From an uncultured Bacteroidaceae bacterium (lineage in GTDB: Bacteria > Bacteroidota > Bacteroidia > Bacteroidales > Bacteroidaceae): a stretch of DNA of 64,000 nucleotides. Of this stretch, positions 51,850 through 61,037 are shown piece after piece; positions within the stretch are counted from its first letter, which is position 1, and each line of letters starts with the position of its first letter. Where the stretch lies: NCBI GenBank assembly GCA_905235575.1, contig CAJOLZ010000003.1:19860-83859 (forward strand), read 5' to 3'. The notes under the pieces were generated by a model that worked only from the letters and a program-made list of their open reading frames with translations, was not told where the DNA came from and searched no databases. The position numbers were made by a program, and so were the translations under genes.

Positions 51850-52728
51850 ATGAACAGAAGAAAACATAGCAGAAAAGGACGCACAGCCGAAAGAATGCAG
51901 ACGCTGACCAGCATCATCAGCACCACGATGGTGCTCATTCTGGTGGGAACAGTGGTACTACTGGCTCTGACAGCCCGTGTGCTGGGCGACTCGGTGCGCG
52001 AGAACCTGACTGTCACAGTGGTAACCAACGACGGCACGCCCTCGTCCGAAGCCATGGCACTGCAAGGGCAACTGCTTGACAAACCTTACGTGGCAGGCAT
52101 ACATTACGTGAGCAGCGAAGAGGCACTGAACGAACAGATAGAAGGCATGGGCATAGATCCGACAGACTTTCTGGGCGCCAACCCGTTTGCCATCTCGCTC
52201 GAACTGCAGATAACATCGCAGTATGCCTGTAACGACAGCCTGGCATGGATAGCACACGAACTGAAAGATAGGGAAATAGTGGCCGACGTGATGTACGAGA
52301 AAGACCTGGTGGAGAGTCTCAACGAGAACCTGCAACGCGTATCCATCATCCTGCTCGTCATCGCCGGACTGCTGGTGCTCGTGTCGCTGGTGCTCATCAA
52401 CAACATGGTAAGACTGAGGGTGCACGACCATCGCTTCCGCATCCAGACGATGAAACTGGTGGGCGCGCGATGGGCTTTCATACGCCGTCCGTTCATGCAG
52501 CACAGTTTCTGGATTGGCATCGTCTCAGCCCTGCTGGCCGACGGTGTGTTGCTGGGCTGCATCCGCTGGGCTGCTGCCTACGACCCAACAGTGGCCGAAT
52601 ACGTGACATGGCCCAACATAGGTATCATGGCACTGAGCGTACTGCTCTTCGGACTACTCATCACCAATATCTGCACCTATCTCTCCGTAACAAACTACCT
52701 GCGCAAGCGGGAAAACAAACTATACTAA
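51850..52728 (+). CDS. ftsX: Cell-division protein FtsX
   Basis: A 292-residue permease of the FtsEX complex: one N-terminal membrane helix, a periplasmic domain (~residues 50-165), and three C-terminal helices with the FtsX block VLINNMVRLRVHDHRFRIQTMKL beginning near residue 180. FtsEX activates peptidoglycan hydrolases at the septum. ftsE is not in this window, as is common in Bacteroidetes, where ftsX is unlinked. DUF3098, uppP and truB follow in the usual Bacteroidetes order. Confidence 0.93.
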   Translation: MNRRKHSRKGRTAERMQTLTSIISTTMVLILVGTVVLLALTARVLGDSVRENLTVTVVTNDGTPSSEAMALQGQLLDKPYVAGIHYVSSEEALNEQIEGMGIDPTDFLGANPFAISLELQITSQYACNDSLAWIAHELKDREIVADVMYEKDLVESLNENLQRVSIILLVIAGLLVLVSLVLINNMVRLRVHDHRFRIQTMKLVGARWAFIRRPFMQHSFWIGIVSALLADGVLLGCIRWAAAYDPTVAEYVTWPNIGIMALSVLLFGLLITNICTYLSVTNYLRKRENKLY

Positions 52729-52743
52729 AACAAATCTCGAGAA

Positions 52744-52983
52744 ATGGAGAACTTTGCATTCGACAAGAAAAACTACATCCTGCTGGCCATCGGCATGGTC
52801 ATTGTCATCGTGGGCTTCATCCTGATGTCCGGTTCAGGCAGCGAGGAGGGCGTCTTCAACCCCGACATCTTCAGTGTGCGCCGCATCCGCGTGGCACCAC
52901 TGGTATCGCTGGCCGGATTCATCTTCATGATGGTGGCCATCATGCATAAACCCGGAAAGAAAACAGAGAAAAAAGATGAATGA
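52744..52983 (+). CDS. DUF3098 small membrane protein
   Basis: A 79-residue protein with two membrane helices ([19 protein letters not shown] and [18 protein letters not shown]) and a Lys-rich C-terminus. The motif between them, [15 protein letters not shown], is the DUF3098 hallmark. It is found between ftsX and uppP across Bacteroidetes; function is unknown, and a division or envelope role is inferred from that conserved place. Its end overlaps the uppP start by 8 bases. Confidence 0.9.
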   Translation: MENFAFDKKNYILLAIGMVIVIVGFILMSGSGSEEGVFNPDIFSVRRIRVAPLVSLAGFIFMMVAIMHKPGKKTEKKDE

Positions 52984-53788
52984 GATTCAGGCACTCCTAC
53001 TGGGACTGGTGCAAGGCCTCACGGAATACCTGCCCGTGAGCAGCAGCGGACATCTGGCCATCCTGTCGAACTTTTTCGGGCTCGACGGCGAGAGTAGCCT
53101 GACGTTCACCGTCGCTGTACATGTGGCAACTGTAATGAGCACACTGATCATTCTCTGGAAAGAGATTTGGGAACTGCTGAAGGGCGTCTTTGACACAAAG
53201 ACACCTCTGTGGAACGATGCAAGGCGCTATGCGACGGCCATCATAATCAGCATGATTCCCGTGGCCATCGTAGGCTTCTGCTTCAAAGATCAAGTGGAGG
53301 AAGTTTTCGGCAACGGACTGCTCATAGTGGGCATCTGCCTGCTTGTGACAGCTGCCCTACTTATATTCAGCTACTATGCCAAGCCGCGACAGAAGGAGGA
53401 GATAGGCATGCTTGACGCGTTCGTCATAGGAATCGCACAGGCAGCCGCCGTATTGCCCGGACTAAGCCGTTCAGGCAGTACGATAGCAACAGGACTGCTG
53501 CTGGGCAACAAGAAAGAGAAGTTGGCACAGTTCTCGTTTTTGATGGTGATACCACCTATTCTGGGCGAGGCGCTGCTCGACGTGATGAAAGCCGTGAAAG
53601 GCTCAGCCGAAACTGCCACTGTTGCCATCCCGACAAGCAGCTACATAATAGGTTTCCTGGCAGCATTCATCAGCGGATGTATTGCTTGCAAATGGATGAT
53701 TAACCTGGTGAAGAAAGGCAAGTTGGTCTACTTCGGCATCTACTGTGCCATCGTAGGCACGCTGCTGATAGCCTCCTGTCTCATCTAA
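52976..53788 (+). CDS. uppP: Undecaprenyl-diphosphatase
   Basis: A 270-residue membrane phosphatase that recycles undecaprenyl-PP to the lipid carrier used in peptidoglycan and O-antigen synthesis. Motifs are [14 protein letters not shown] (Glu and Ser/His of the active site) near residue 17 and [17 protein letters not shown] near residue 160. Eight helices are visible. It overlaps the DUF3098 gene by 8 bases. Confidence 0.96.
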   Translation: MNEIQALLLGLVQGLTEYLPVSSSGHLAILSNFFGLDGESSLTFTVAVHVATVMSTLIILWKEIWELLKGVFDTKTPLWNDARRYATAIIISMIPVAIVGFCFKDQVEEVFGNGLLIVGICLLVTAALLIFSYYAKPRQKEEIGMLDAFVIGIAQAAAVLPGLSRSGSTIATGLLLGNKKEKLAQFSFLMVIPPILGEALLDVMKAVKGSAETATVAIPTSSYIIGFLAAFISGCIACKWMINLVKKGKLVYFGIYCAIVGTLLIASCLI

Positions 53789-53798
53789 GAACGCTCCG

Positions 53799-54527
53799 AT
53801 GCCATTGAACTTCACCGAAGGAGAGATACTCTATTTCGACAAGCCCTATCAATGGACATCGTTCCAACTGGTGGCACGTGTGCGCTACCTGCTCTGCCAG
53901 AAAATGGGCGTAAAGAAGCTGAAAGTGGGGCATGCAGGAACACTCGACCCGCTGGCCACCGGCGTGATGACCATCTGCACGGGACATGCCACGAAGCGCA
54001 TCGATGAGTTGCAGGCACATACGAAGGAATACGTGGCCACACTGCAGTTAGGTGCCACCACGCCATCATTTGACCTGGAAAAGCCAATCGATGCAACCTT
54101 CCCCACCGAACACATCACACGGGAGGGCATCGAAAAGACACTGGAGCGTTTCAAGGGACGCATCGAACAAGTGCCACCTTCGTTCTCGGCATGCAAAGTG
54201 AATGGCAAGCGAGCCTATCAGCTGGCACGACGTGGCAAGGAGGTAGAACTGAAACCCAAGGTGCTTGTCATCGACGAGATTGAGTTGCAAGACTTCAATG
54301 CCGAGACCATGCAAGCTACTATCCGCGTGGTGTGCAGCAAAGGCACCTACATCCGAGCATTGGCCCGCGACATCGGAGAAGCCTTGCAGAGCGGTGCACA
54401 CCTGACAGCACTGCGGCGCACTCGGGTGGGAGACATTCGCGTAGAAGATTGCATGAAGATTGAGGACTTCACACAATGGCTCGCCACCATCGAGACCGAA
54501 ACTGAAACAACGAACACAGAATTCTGA
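53799..54527 (+). CDS. truB: tRNA pseudouridine-55 synthase
   Basis: A 242-residue TruB making pseudouridine 55 in the T loop of tRNAs. Catalytic Asp50 is in KVGHAGTLDPLATG, and QVPPSFSACKVNGKRAY is the second family motif. It follows uppP by 10 bases and precedes queA by 6, so three tRNA modification genes (miaB, truB, queA) share this transcript. Confidence 0.96.
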   Translation: MPLNFTEGEILYFDKPYQWTSFQLVARVRYLLCQKMGVKKLKVGHAGTLDPLATGVMTICTGHATKRIDELQAHTKEYVATLQLGATTPSFDLEKPIDATFPTEHITREGIEKTLERFKGRIEQVPPSFSACKVNGKRAYQLARRGKEVELKPKVLVIDEIELQDFNAETMQATIRVVCSKGTYIRALARDIGEALQSGAHLTALRRTRVGDIRVEDCMKIEDFTQWLATIETETETTNTEF

Positions 54528-54533
54528 CTAAAT

Positions 54534-55616
54534 ATGAAACTTTCACAATTCAAATTCAAACTGCCCGAGGATCGCATCGCACAGTATCCCACACACTTTC
54601 GCGACGAATGTCGCCTGATGGTGGTGCATGCCAAAAGCGGTGTCATTGAGCATCGACCCACGTTTCGAGACATTCTGCAGTTCTTCGACGAGAAAGACGT
54701 CTTCGTCTTCAACGATACGAAGGTTTTTCCTGCCCGTCTTTTTGGAAGCAAAGAGAAGACTGGCGCCAAGATTGAAGTGTTTCTCCTGCGCGAACTGAAT
54801 GCCGAGATGCGTCTTTGGGATGTGCTTGTGGACCCGGCACGCAAGATACGCATCGGAAACAAGCTATACTTTGGCGAGAACGAGTCGATGGTGGCCGAGG
54901 TGATTGACAATACCACGAGCCGCGGACGCACGCTGCGTTTCCTCTTCGATGGCTCGCACGACGAATTCAAGCGCAACCTCTATGCATTGGGCGAAGCACC
55001 CATTCCCAAACAGATCATACGACGCGAAGCCGAGCCCGAGGACCTGGAGAACTTCCAGTGTATCTATGCGAAGAACGAGGGCGCTGTGACAGCTCCGACG
55101 GCAGGTCTGCACTTCTCGCCGCAACTGATGAAGATGATGGAGATAAAGGGCATCGATTTTGCCTTCATCACCATGCACTGCGGTCTGGGCAACTTCCGCG
55201 AGATTGACGTGGAAGACCTCACGAAACACAAGATGGATTCGGAGGAAATGCACGTCGGTGCAAAGGCATGCAGTATCATCAACAAGGCTAAAGACGAGGG
55301 TCGTCACATTGTTGCCGTGGGAACCACCGTCCAGCGCACACTCGAGACTGCGGTCAGCGCCGACGGACATCTGAAAGAATTCGACGGATGGACCAACAGA
55401 TTCATTTTCCCACCCTACGAATTCACGCTGGCCGATGCCATGATTGCCAATTTCTATCTGCCTTACAGCACCTTGCTCATGCTCACGTGTGCCTACGGCG
55501 GATACGACCTCATCATGAAGGCCTACAAGGAAGCGCTCAAGTTCAACGAGAGCGATCCCAAAAACCGATATCGCTTCGGCACCTACGGCGACGCCATGCT
55601 CATTCTGCAAGACTGA
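54534..55616 (+). CDS. queA: S-adenosylmethionine:tRNA ribosyltransferase-isomerase
   Basis: A 360-residue QueA that transfers and isomerises the ribosyl group of SAM to form epoxyqueuosine at the tRNA wobble position. Motifs include [23 protein letters not shown] and [11 protein letters not shown], and ending [14 protein letters not shown]. Start and length match the family. folK begins 9 bases downstream. Confidence 0.96.
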   Translation: MKLSQFKFKLPEDRIAQYPTHFRDECRLMVVHAKSGVIEHRPTFRDILQFFDEKDVFVFNDTKVFPARLFGSKEKTGAKIEVFLLRELNAEMRLWDVLVDPARKIRIGNKLYFGENESMVAEVIDNTTSRGRTLRFLFDGSHDEFKRNLYALGEAPIPKQIIRREAEPEDLENFQCIYAKNEGAVTAPTAGLHFSPQLMKMMEIKGIDFAFITMHCGLGNFREIDVEDLTKHKMDSEEMHVGAKACSIINKAKDEGRHIVAVGTTVQRTLETAVSADGHLKEFDGWTNRFIFPPYEFTLADAMIANFYLPYSTLLMLTCAYGGYDLIMKAYKEALKFNESDPKNRYRFGTYGDAMLILQD

Positions 55617-55625
55617 CCCTCGGCC

Positions 55626-56039
55626 GTGGCACAACTCTACCTTTCGCTTGGCTCCAACATGGGCAACCGCGAGGAGATGCTCCGTCTTGCACTGGATGCC
55701 ATCGCAGAGCACATCGGTTGCGTGAAGCGTGTCTCGAGTTTCATAGAAACTGAACCATGGGGATTTGAGAGCACAAACCGCTTCCTGAATGCAGCATGTC
55801 TGGTGGAGACACAACTGTCGCCCATGCGATGTCTGCGTGCAGCGATGCAGATCGAAAGGCAGCTGGGGCGCAAGACAAAGAGTCACAACGGCATTTATCA
55901 CGACAGGCCGATTGACATCGACATGCTCATGTACGACAACTTTCGGATGGACTTCCCCTCCCTGACGCTGCCACATCCACGTATGTTTGAGCGTGATTTC
56001 GTCATGAAGCCCCTGCGCGAAATACTTCCCTCCGACTGA
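55626..56039 (+). CDS. folK: 2-amino-4-hydroxy-6-hydroxymethyldihydropteridine pyrophosphokinase
   Basis: A 137-residue HPPK, which pyrophosphorylates 6-hydroxymethyl-dihydropterin in folate synthesis. Family motifs are YLSLGSNMGNRE, ETEPWGFES, and the metal/ATP block RPIDIDMLMYDN followed by LPHPRMFERDFVM. The start is GTG at 55626. It closes the operon, with a strong terminator immediately after the stop. Confidence 0.94.
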   Translation: MAQLYLSLGSNMGNREEMLRLALDAIAEHIGCVKRVSSFIETEPWGFESTNRFLNAACLVETQLSPMRCLRAAMQIERQLGRKTKSHNGIYHDRPIDIDMLMYDNFRMDFPSLTLPHPRMFERDFVMKPLREILPSD

Positions 56040-56040
56040 A

Positions 56041-56080
56041 ATCCGCAAAGCCTCTCACACAGGCTTTGCGGATTTTTTTT
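56041..56080 (+). terminator. Terminator of the miaB-folK operon
   Basis: ATCCGCAAAGCC (56041-56052) pairs with GGCTTTGCGGAT across a 9-base loop, followed by eight T residues. Confidence 0.92.
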
Positions 56081-56199
56081 GTGCATAATTCTTCTCATTC
56101 TGACTGAAATAGAGACTTTGAGAGATACTGAATGGAAAAAAATGGTGGCAAACATGCACTTTTTGTCGCATAATGTGCAAGAATGAGAAAAGAAAATAA

Positions 56200-56208
56200 T
56201 ATCTTTGC
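56200..56208 (+). promoter_or_regulatory. -7 box of the 56240 gene (TATCTTTGC)
   Basis: A perfect TATCTTTGC box, 31 bases before the chosen ATG; no clear -33 element. Confidence 0.65.
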
Positions 56209-56239
56209 AACGACAAATAACCTCAAAAATAATAAAAAT

Positions 56240-56953
56240 ATGAAAAAGTTATTTACAATGGTAGTAGCGTTGGCAGCATTTGCCAGCAGCGCAATGGCTC
56301 TTGACAACGAGCCGAAAGAGGGTATCACCTTCCAGGGATTCCTGGGATTCACTGCTTCTAAAATCAGCAATCTGGATGGCTACGACGGCAAGATTGGTGG
56401 TATCGGCGGCGTCAAGGCAGAGTATGTGCTTCCAAAAGCACACGGAACGTATATCAATCTTGGAGTAGATTGGGTTCAGAAGGGTGCCAAGACGGACGTT
56501 TATGCGGATGCCATGGGGGGCTCGGACGGAACCATCAAGTATAACCTGCATTACGTTGAGATACCCATCCACGTAGGTTTCCACTATAATTTCAGCAAGG
56601 AGATTGGTGTCTTCGGCGAATTCGGTCCCTACTTCTCCATCGGTATTCGCGGCAGGCACAAACTGTCGCTTGACGAGAGCGGCAAGGAATACCGCGACCT
56701 TGAGGATGAATACTCTTACAATGCTTTCAAGAAATCGAAGATTAGAGAAAACTTCCAGCGCTGGGATGCTGGTCTGGGCTTCCGCGTAGGTGGCGAATAC
56801 AACCAGCACTACATTCTGGCACTTGGCATGGACTGGGGTCTCACCAACATGTGGCGCACAGATTATAAGGATGCCATGGCCGACAATTATAAAATAAAAC
56901 TGGACGACATCAAGAACTACACCTTCTACATGACGCTGGGCTATCGCTTCTAA
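56240..56953 (+). CDS. Porin-family outer-membrane beta-barrel protein
   Basis: A 237-residue protein. I start at MKKLFTMVVALAAF (56240), which gives a signal peptide ending AMAL; the longer frame begins before the -7 box. The rest is a run of amphipathic strands (for example YVEIPIHVGFHYNF, IGVFGEFGPYFSIGI) of the OMP_b-brl_2 / PorT-like type and ends with Phe (FYMTLGYRF). It is a single-gene unit with promoter and terminator. Function is unknown. Confidence 0.83.
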   Translation: MKKLFTMVVALAAFASSAMALDNEPKEGITFQGFLGFTASKISNLDGYDGKIGGIGGVKAEYVLPKAHGTYINLGVDWVQKGAKTDVYADAMGGSDGTIKYNLHYVEIPIHVGFHYNFSKEIGVFGEFGPYFSIGIRGRHKLSLDESGKEYRDLEDEYSYNAFKKSKIRENFQRWDAGLGFRVGGEYNQHYILALGMDWGLTNMWRTDYKDAMADNYKIKLDDIKNYTFYMTLGYRF

Positions 56954-56984
56954 GCGCATTCCACGTAGAAACCATCCCATACAG

Positions 56985-57016
56985 AGAGGGGAGGCCACAC
57001 GGTCTCCCCTCTTTTT
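56985..57016 (+). terminator. Terminator of the porin-family gene
   Basis: AGAGGGGAG (56985-56993) pairs with CTCCCCTCT (57004-57012) with a short inner stem, followed by five T residues. Confidence 0.88.
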
Positions 57017-57042
57017 GTGCCCATCGGTGCAACGCAGAAAAA

Positions 57043-57122
57043 AACGCCACGTTTCTGCAGCCGACGCATCACGGTGCAACGCCCGTCGGACCACGCTGCG
57101 AAGCCCATCGCACCACGGTGCT
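57043..57122 (+). repeat. 22-base-period palindrome array L10
   Basis: Clear but diverged cores lie at 57065, 57087 and 57109, with a decayed first position at 57043. Spacers are ACGCCCGT and AAGCCCAT. It lies between a terminator and the promoter of the rhamnosidase gene, so it is not expected in either transcript. Confidence 0.85.
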
Positions 57123-57179
57123 CCCGGAAACATGAATCTGAATGTCAGCCCCAGAGTATTTTTCCGTGCGCAAAAGCAC

Positions 57180-57209
57180 TTGACTTTCGGCACTTTTATG
57201 TATATTTGC
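57180..57209 (+). promoter_or_regulatory. Promoter of the GH78 gene
   Basis: TTGAC at 57180 and TATATTTGC at 57201-57209, 18 bases apart; ATG at 57241. Confidence 0.68.
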
Positions 57210-57240
57210 AACGAATATACCTACTCAAAACCGACAACAC

Positions 57241-59823
57241 ATGAAAAACTATCTCAAGAGCCTGACCACAGCAGCCGTGGCAATGACAATGACCATGGCA
57301 TGGAGTTGCAGCCCCGAAGCCACCATGGCCGGAAAACGTGCCGAAGCCCTCGATGCATCGGCCTGGAACGAATCGAAGTGGATATCGGCAGCCGACGCAC
57401 CCGTGGTGAGAGGCCGCATCCAAGGGAACAACGAGCGTGCAGCCGACGGAGCCAGCTGGTTCCTTTCGACGGTGCGCAACGATAAGAAAGTGACGCGCGC
57501 GCTGTGGATGACCACCGGACTGGGCGTCTACCAGCTCTACGTCAACGGCACGCCCGTGGGCGAGGAGGTGCTCAAACCCGGCTTCACCCACCCCCTGAAG
57601 ACGAAGCGTTCCTTCACCTACGACATTACCGACGCCTTCCGCACGAAAGCCGGTGCCGAGAACCAACTGGCAGCACAAGCCACACCCGGATGGTGGGCCG
57701 ACAAAATTGTCACTCCCGGCGGACAGAACGGCATGACAGGAAGCAAGCCGGCTTTCCGTGCCGTGCTGGAGCTGACCTATGCCGACGGCACAAAGGAACT
57801 GCGGGGCACCAATCTGGAGCAGTGGAGTGCCGGCGTGGCAGGACCTGTGAAGCACGCAGCCATCTTCGACGGCGAGGAGTACGATGCCCGCGAGCCTCTG
57901 GGTTTCCTCACACCCGAACGCCTCTCCGTGCCCGAGGAGAACAACGAGTTCCACGGCGAGATACTGCCCTCGGAGGGTGCCGAGGTGTACCTGCGCACCG
58001 ACCTTGCCCTCGCTCCCACCAAGGCCTATGTATGGAAGGATGTGGAGGGAGCAACGGCCGAAGAATACGGCAAAGTGGTTGTCAGCCGCGAATATAAGGC
58101 TGGCGACGTGATAACCCTGGACACCGGAGAGACATTGGTCGTGGACTTCGGACAGAACTGCGCCGCAGTGCCTCTGTTCGAGTTCAAGGCTGCCGAGGGC
58201 ACAGAACTCACCTGTCTGCCCGCCGAACTGCTGAACGACGGGAACGGTGCCAGGAGCCGCGGCATGGATGGACCCGAGGGTAGCTGCCATCGCCAGAACC
58301 TGCGCATCCCAGACACCGGCATACGTCTCGTCTATACTTTTGCCGACAACAAGAACTACGTGACCTACCACCCCACCTGCACCTTCTACGGCTACCGCTT
58401 CGTGTCCGTCACAGCCACCGACAAGGTAAGTATCCGCAAGATAGCATCGCTGCCTGTGACCTCCATCGCTGCCAATCTCGAAATAGGCACCATCACCACA
58501 GGCAACGACCTCATCAACAAGCTCATATCGAACACCGTATGGGGTCAGCGCTCGAACTATTTGTCTGTTCCTACCGATTGTCCGCAGCGCAACGAACGCC
58601 TCGGCTGGACGGCCGACACGCAGGTGTTCACCGAGACAGGCACTTTCTTTGCCAACACACGCCAGTTCTTCCACAAATGGATGCGTGACATGCGCGATAC
58701 ACAAAGCGAGACGGGAGGCTTCCCGGGCGTGGCACCGCTGGCACAGTACGGCAACGAAATGATGCGAGTGGGATGGGCCGACGCCGGTGTCATCGTGCCG
58801 TGGACCATCTGGAAACAGTATGGCGACACTGACATCATCAAGGAAAATTGGGAGGCCATGCAGCGCTTCCTCGCTCATGTCTACGAGACGAAGTACGACC
58901 ACAACGCGCTTATCGCCGAGAACGGCAACTATCAGTGGGCCGACTGGCTCAGCTACGAACCCCTGGAGAGTTGCAGCGGACGTTCTCACGAGAACGGTCA
59001 GCCCCGTCCCGAAACCATTGTCTACTGGAACTATCTGAATGCCTCCTACTGGGCTATCGACGCAGCCATGATGGCCGAGATGGCACGTGCCATCGACGAC
59101 GACCCAGCGCGTTTCGAGGTAATACACGCGGATGCCATCGACTACCTACGTGCGCAATTCCTCAACGCCGACGGTACCTTCAAGTGCGAAATCTTGAACA
59201 CCATGCAGACGCCTGCTCTCTTCGCGCTGAAGAACAACCTTGTGGAGGGCGAAGCCAAGGAAAACATGATAGCACGCCTGCGGCAGAACTTCGTCGACCA
59301 CGACAACTGTCTGCAGACAGGATTCCTCGGCACCAGCATCCTCATGCAGACGCTCACCGACAACGGCATGAGCGACATCGCCTACGAACTGCTCTTCCAG
59401 CACAAGAACCCCAGTTGGCTCTACTCCATCGACAACGGAGCCACCACCATCTGGGAGCGTTGGAACAGTTACATGACCGACAAAGGCATGGGACCGCAGG
59501 GCATGAATTCGTTCAACCACTATGCTTACGGAGCCGTCTGCCAGTGGCTGTGGGAGAGCGTTGCAGGCATTGCCGCCGTCACAGACGCGTCTGCATCCGG
59601 TTTCCGCCACATCAAGATGCGCCCCGTGCCCGACAAACGTCTGGGCCACGTAGATGCCGAATACCAGTCGGCAGCAGGCCTCATCAAGAGTTCGTGGAAG
59701 TACGAGGGCGACACGTGGACATGGACCTTCACCATCCCCGAAGGTGCCACTGCCACCGTCACGCTGCCAGGCGAGGAGGAAAAGAAGACTTACGAAGCCG
59801 GTACCTACACCGTGACGCAATAA
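57241..59823 (+). CDS. GH78 alpha-L-rhamnosidase lipoprotein
   Basis: An 860-residue lipoprotein (lipobox WSC followed by SPEA). N-terminal beta-sandwich domains (~residues 60-430) with GLGVYQLYVNGTPVG are followed by the alpha/alpha6 catalytic domain. VPTDCPQRNERLGWTADTQ holds the conserved acidic residues, including the general acid Glu, and GWADAGVIVPW lies further on; a C-terminal beta domain follows. It removes terminal alpha-L-rhamnose from plant glycans or glycosides. It stands alone, with no SusCD pair or other polysaccharide-utilisation genes beside it. Confidence 0.92.
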   Translation: MKNYLKSLTTAAVAMTMTMAWSCSPEATMAGKRAEALDASAWNESKWISAADAPVVRGRIQGNNERAADGASWFLSTVRNDKKVTRALWMTTGLGVYQLYVNGTPVGEEVLKPGFTHPLKTKRSFTYDITDAFRTKAGAENQLAAQATPGWWADKIVTPGGQNGMTGSKPAFRAVLELTYADGTKELRGTNLEQWSAGVAGPVKHAAIFDGEEYDAREPLGFLTPERLSVPEENNEFHGEILPSEGAEVYLRTDLALAPTKAYVWKDVEGATAEEYGKVVVSREYKAGDVITLDTGETLVVDFGQNCAAVPLFEFKAAEGTELTCLPAELLNDGNGARSRGMDGPEGSCHRQNLRIPDTGIRLVYTFADNKNYVTYHPTCTFYGYRFVSVTATDKVSIRKIASLPVTSIAANLEIGTITTGNDLINKLISNTVWGQRSNYLSVPTDCPQRNERLGWTADTQVFTETGTFFANTRQFFHKWMRDMRDTQSETGGFPGVAPLAQYGNEMMRVGWADAGVIVPWTIWKQYGDTDIIKENWEAMQRFLAHVYETKYDHNALIAENGNYQWADWLSYEPLESCSGRSHENGQPRPETIVYWNYLNASYWAIDAAMMAEMARAIDDDPARFEVIHADAIDYLRAQFLNADGTFKCEILNTMQTPALFALKNNLVEGEAKENMIARLRQNFVDHDNCLQTGFLGTSILMQTLTDNGMSDIAYELLFQHKNPSWLYSIDNGATTIWERWNSYMTDKGMGPQGMNSFNHYAYGAVCQWLWESVAGIAAVTDASASGFRHIKMRPVPDKRLGHVDAEYQSAAGLIKSSWKYEGDTWTWTFTIPEGATATVTLPGEEEKKTYEAGTYTVTQ

Positions 59824-59825
59824 AA

Positions 59826-59905
59826 CGCTCCACGCTGCGACGCGTGTCGCAACGTGGAGCGCAAGCCTTCGCACCGTGGTGCGTCGGACAGAAAAGCGTG
59901 GTGCA
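59826..59905 (+). repeat. 22-base-period palindrome array L11
   Basis: Cores lie at 59826, 59848, 59870 and 59892, starting 2 bases after the GH78 stop codon. The last core forms the left arm of a hairpin terminator. Confidence 0.92.
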
Positions 59906-59932
59906 TCTCTGTGTGATGCACCACGCTTTTTT
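59892..59932. terminator. Bidirectional terminator built from the last core of L11
   Basis: AAAAGCGTGGTGCATC (59892-59907) pairs with GATGCACCACGCTTTT (59915-59930), flanked by T runs on each strand. It separates the convergent GH78 and VOC genes. Confidence 0.88.
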
Positions 59933-59940
59933 ATATGCTG

Positions 59941-60468
59941 CTATTGCAGAATCTCGCAGAACTCTATTTTCTCGTTGTTCGGTCCCTGAATGAAGAAATA
60001 ACGGGCGCCGTGCTCCCAGAATGCGATGTCCTGCACCTTGTCGCTGAGCATGTGATAGCCGGCATCGCTCACTTTCTGGAAGAGGTCGTCTATGTTCTTC
60101 ACGTTTAGGCAGAAATGGTCCACGGCACCGTTCGTCATGGACGGTTCTGCCGAGGGAATCAGTTCGAGATAGAGGTTGCCGAGACGCACGAACGCAAAGT
60201 CACGCCCACCGATGTCGTGGCGCGTTGCCAACTCAAAGCCGAGCGTCTTGTAGAAGTCGATGGTGCGCTGAATGTCGGACGTGGGAATCCCGATGTGCTG
60301 TATGCCATCCGAATAGGCCTGAACGTCAACGTCTTGCGATGGAAAATTCTCTTCGTTGAAGACGATGGGAGCAGGCTCCTCAGCAGGTGTTTCCGCAGGT
60401 TGCGGAGCGCGGTTGCAGGCCACTGTCATAAGCAGGGGAAGCGTGGCCAAAAGCGTAATCTTTTTCAT
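59941..60468 (-). CDS. VOC-family (glyoxalase-fold) lipoprotein
   Basis: I start at MKKITLLATLPLLMTVAC (60468), a lipoprotein signal with lipobox TVAC followed by NRAPQPAETP; the longer frame runs back through the promoter. The 175-residue product has a Pro/Glu-rich spacer and then one vicinal-oxygen-chelate domain (DGIQHIGIPTSDIQRTIDFY, GAVDHFCLNVKNIDDL, FFIQGPNNEKIEF). Metal-ligand candidates are the His in IQHIG and the Glu in NEKIEF. Two betaalphabetabetabeta units are seen. The substrate is unknown; a lipid-anchored VOC protein is uncommon. Confidence 0.85.
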   Translation of the reverse strand: MKKITLLATLPLLMTVACNRAPQPAETPAEEPAPIVFNEENFPSQDVDVQAYSDGIQHIGIPTSDIQRTIDFYKTLGFELATRHDIGGRDFAFVRLGNLYLELIPSAEPSMTNGAVDHFCLNVKNIDDLFQKVSDAGYHMLSDKVQDIAFWEHGARYFFIQGPNNEKIEFCEILQ

Positions 60469-60572
60469 GTTCAGTAGAATTTTATGATAGGTTAATTTCA
60501 GCTGCGAGGGTGGCGGTGACGAAAACACACGTTGCCGTCCGTTTCGTGGTGGGCAGAACAGGTTTCGTGGGA

Positions 60573-60604
60573 GCAAAGGTACAGAGAAATGTGCGAGATT
60601 ACAA
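60573..60604 (-). promoter_or_regulatory. Promoter of the VOC lipoprotein gene
   Basis: On the minus strand, TTG (60602-60604), 20 bases, then TACCTTTGC (60573-60581). The leader is about 100 bases. Confidence 0.7.
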
Positions 60605-60841
60605 AGAATATCCCGATTATTTTCTCGTCTGTACGAAAATCGGAAGATCCGCATCCGCAGCACATTCCGAGGGGCATCGAAAACCGCAGTGAGAAGCAGT
60701 GAGAATCGATGTCCTTCGCTGCGTCGGCATGAGGAGCGGAAAACGACGGAATTCTAACCGTCTGATTATCAGTATTCGTGAATTTTGCATTTTCTCGTCT
60801 CGCACCACAAAATTCCCGTCGGAATGCGCTCTTGAGAAAAA

Positions 60842-60899
60842 CGCACTGTGGTGCGACGGGCATCGCAGCACGGTGCGTCAAACGTCGAAACACGCTGCA
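60842..60899 (-). repeat. 22-base-period palindrome array L12
   Basis: Cores lie at 60842, 60864 and 60886. Read on the minus strand it ends CAGTGCG followed by five T residues. The array sits between outward-facing promoters of the VOC and PfkB genes. Confidence 0.88.
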
Positions 60900-61037
60900 A
60901 CGCGCGAAATTCAGTTTTGACAAGAACTACGCGAAGAAAAGTGTAAGGATTATTTCTCCTCATCAAAATAGAAAACAGTCCAGCGATGACGCCACATTGG
61001 TGATTTATTTGTAATTTTACACCGCAAAGGCTATAAC

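Larger units (their letters stand above)
60469..61037. other. 569-base divergent intergenic region
   Basis: The region contains the VOC leader and promoter, array L12, and an AT-rich stretch before pfkB (TAATTTTAC at 61012 may be its -7 box). Short open frames here are not supported. Confidence 0.55.

Noticed and set aside
57196..59127. 643-residue minus-strand frame opposite the GH78 gene
   Set aside because: Shadow of the rhamnosidase; also covers its promoter.
60469..60663. N-terminal extension of the VOC gene
   Set aside because: It runs back across the promoter, and the later Met gives a clean lipoprotein signal.
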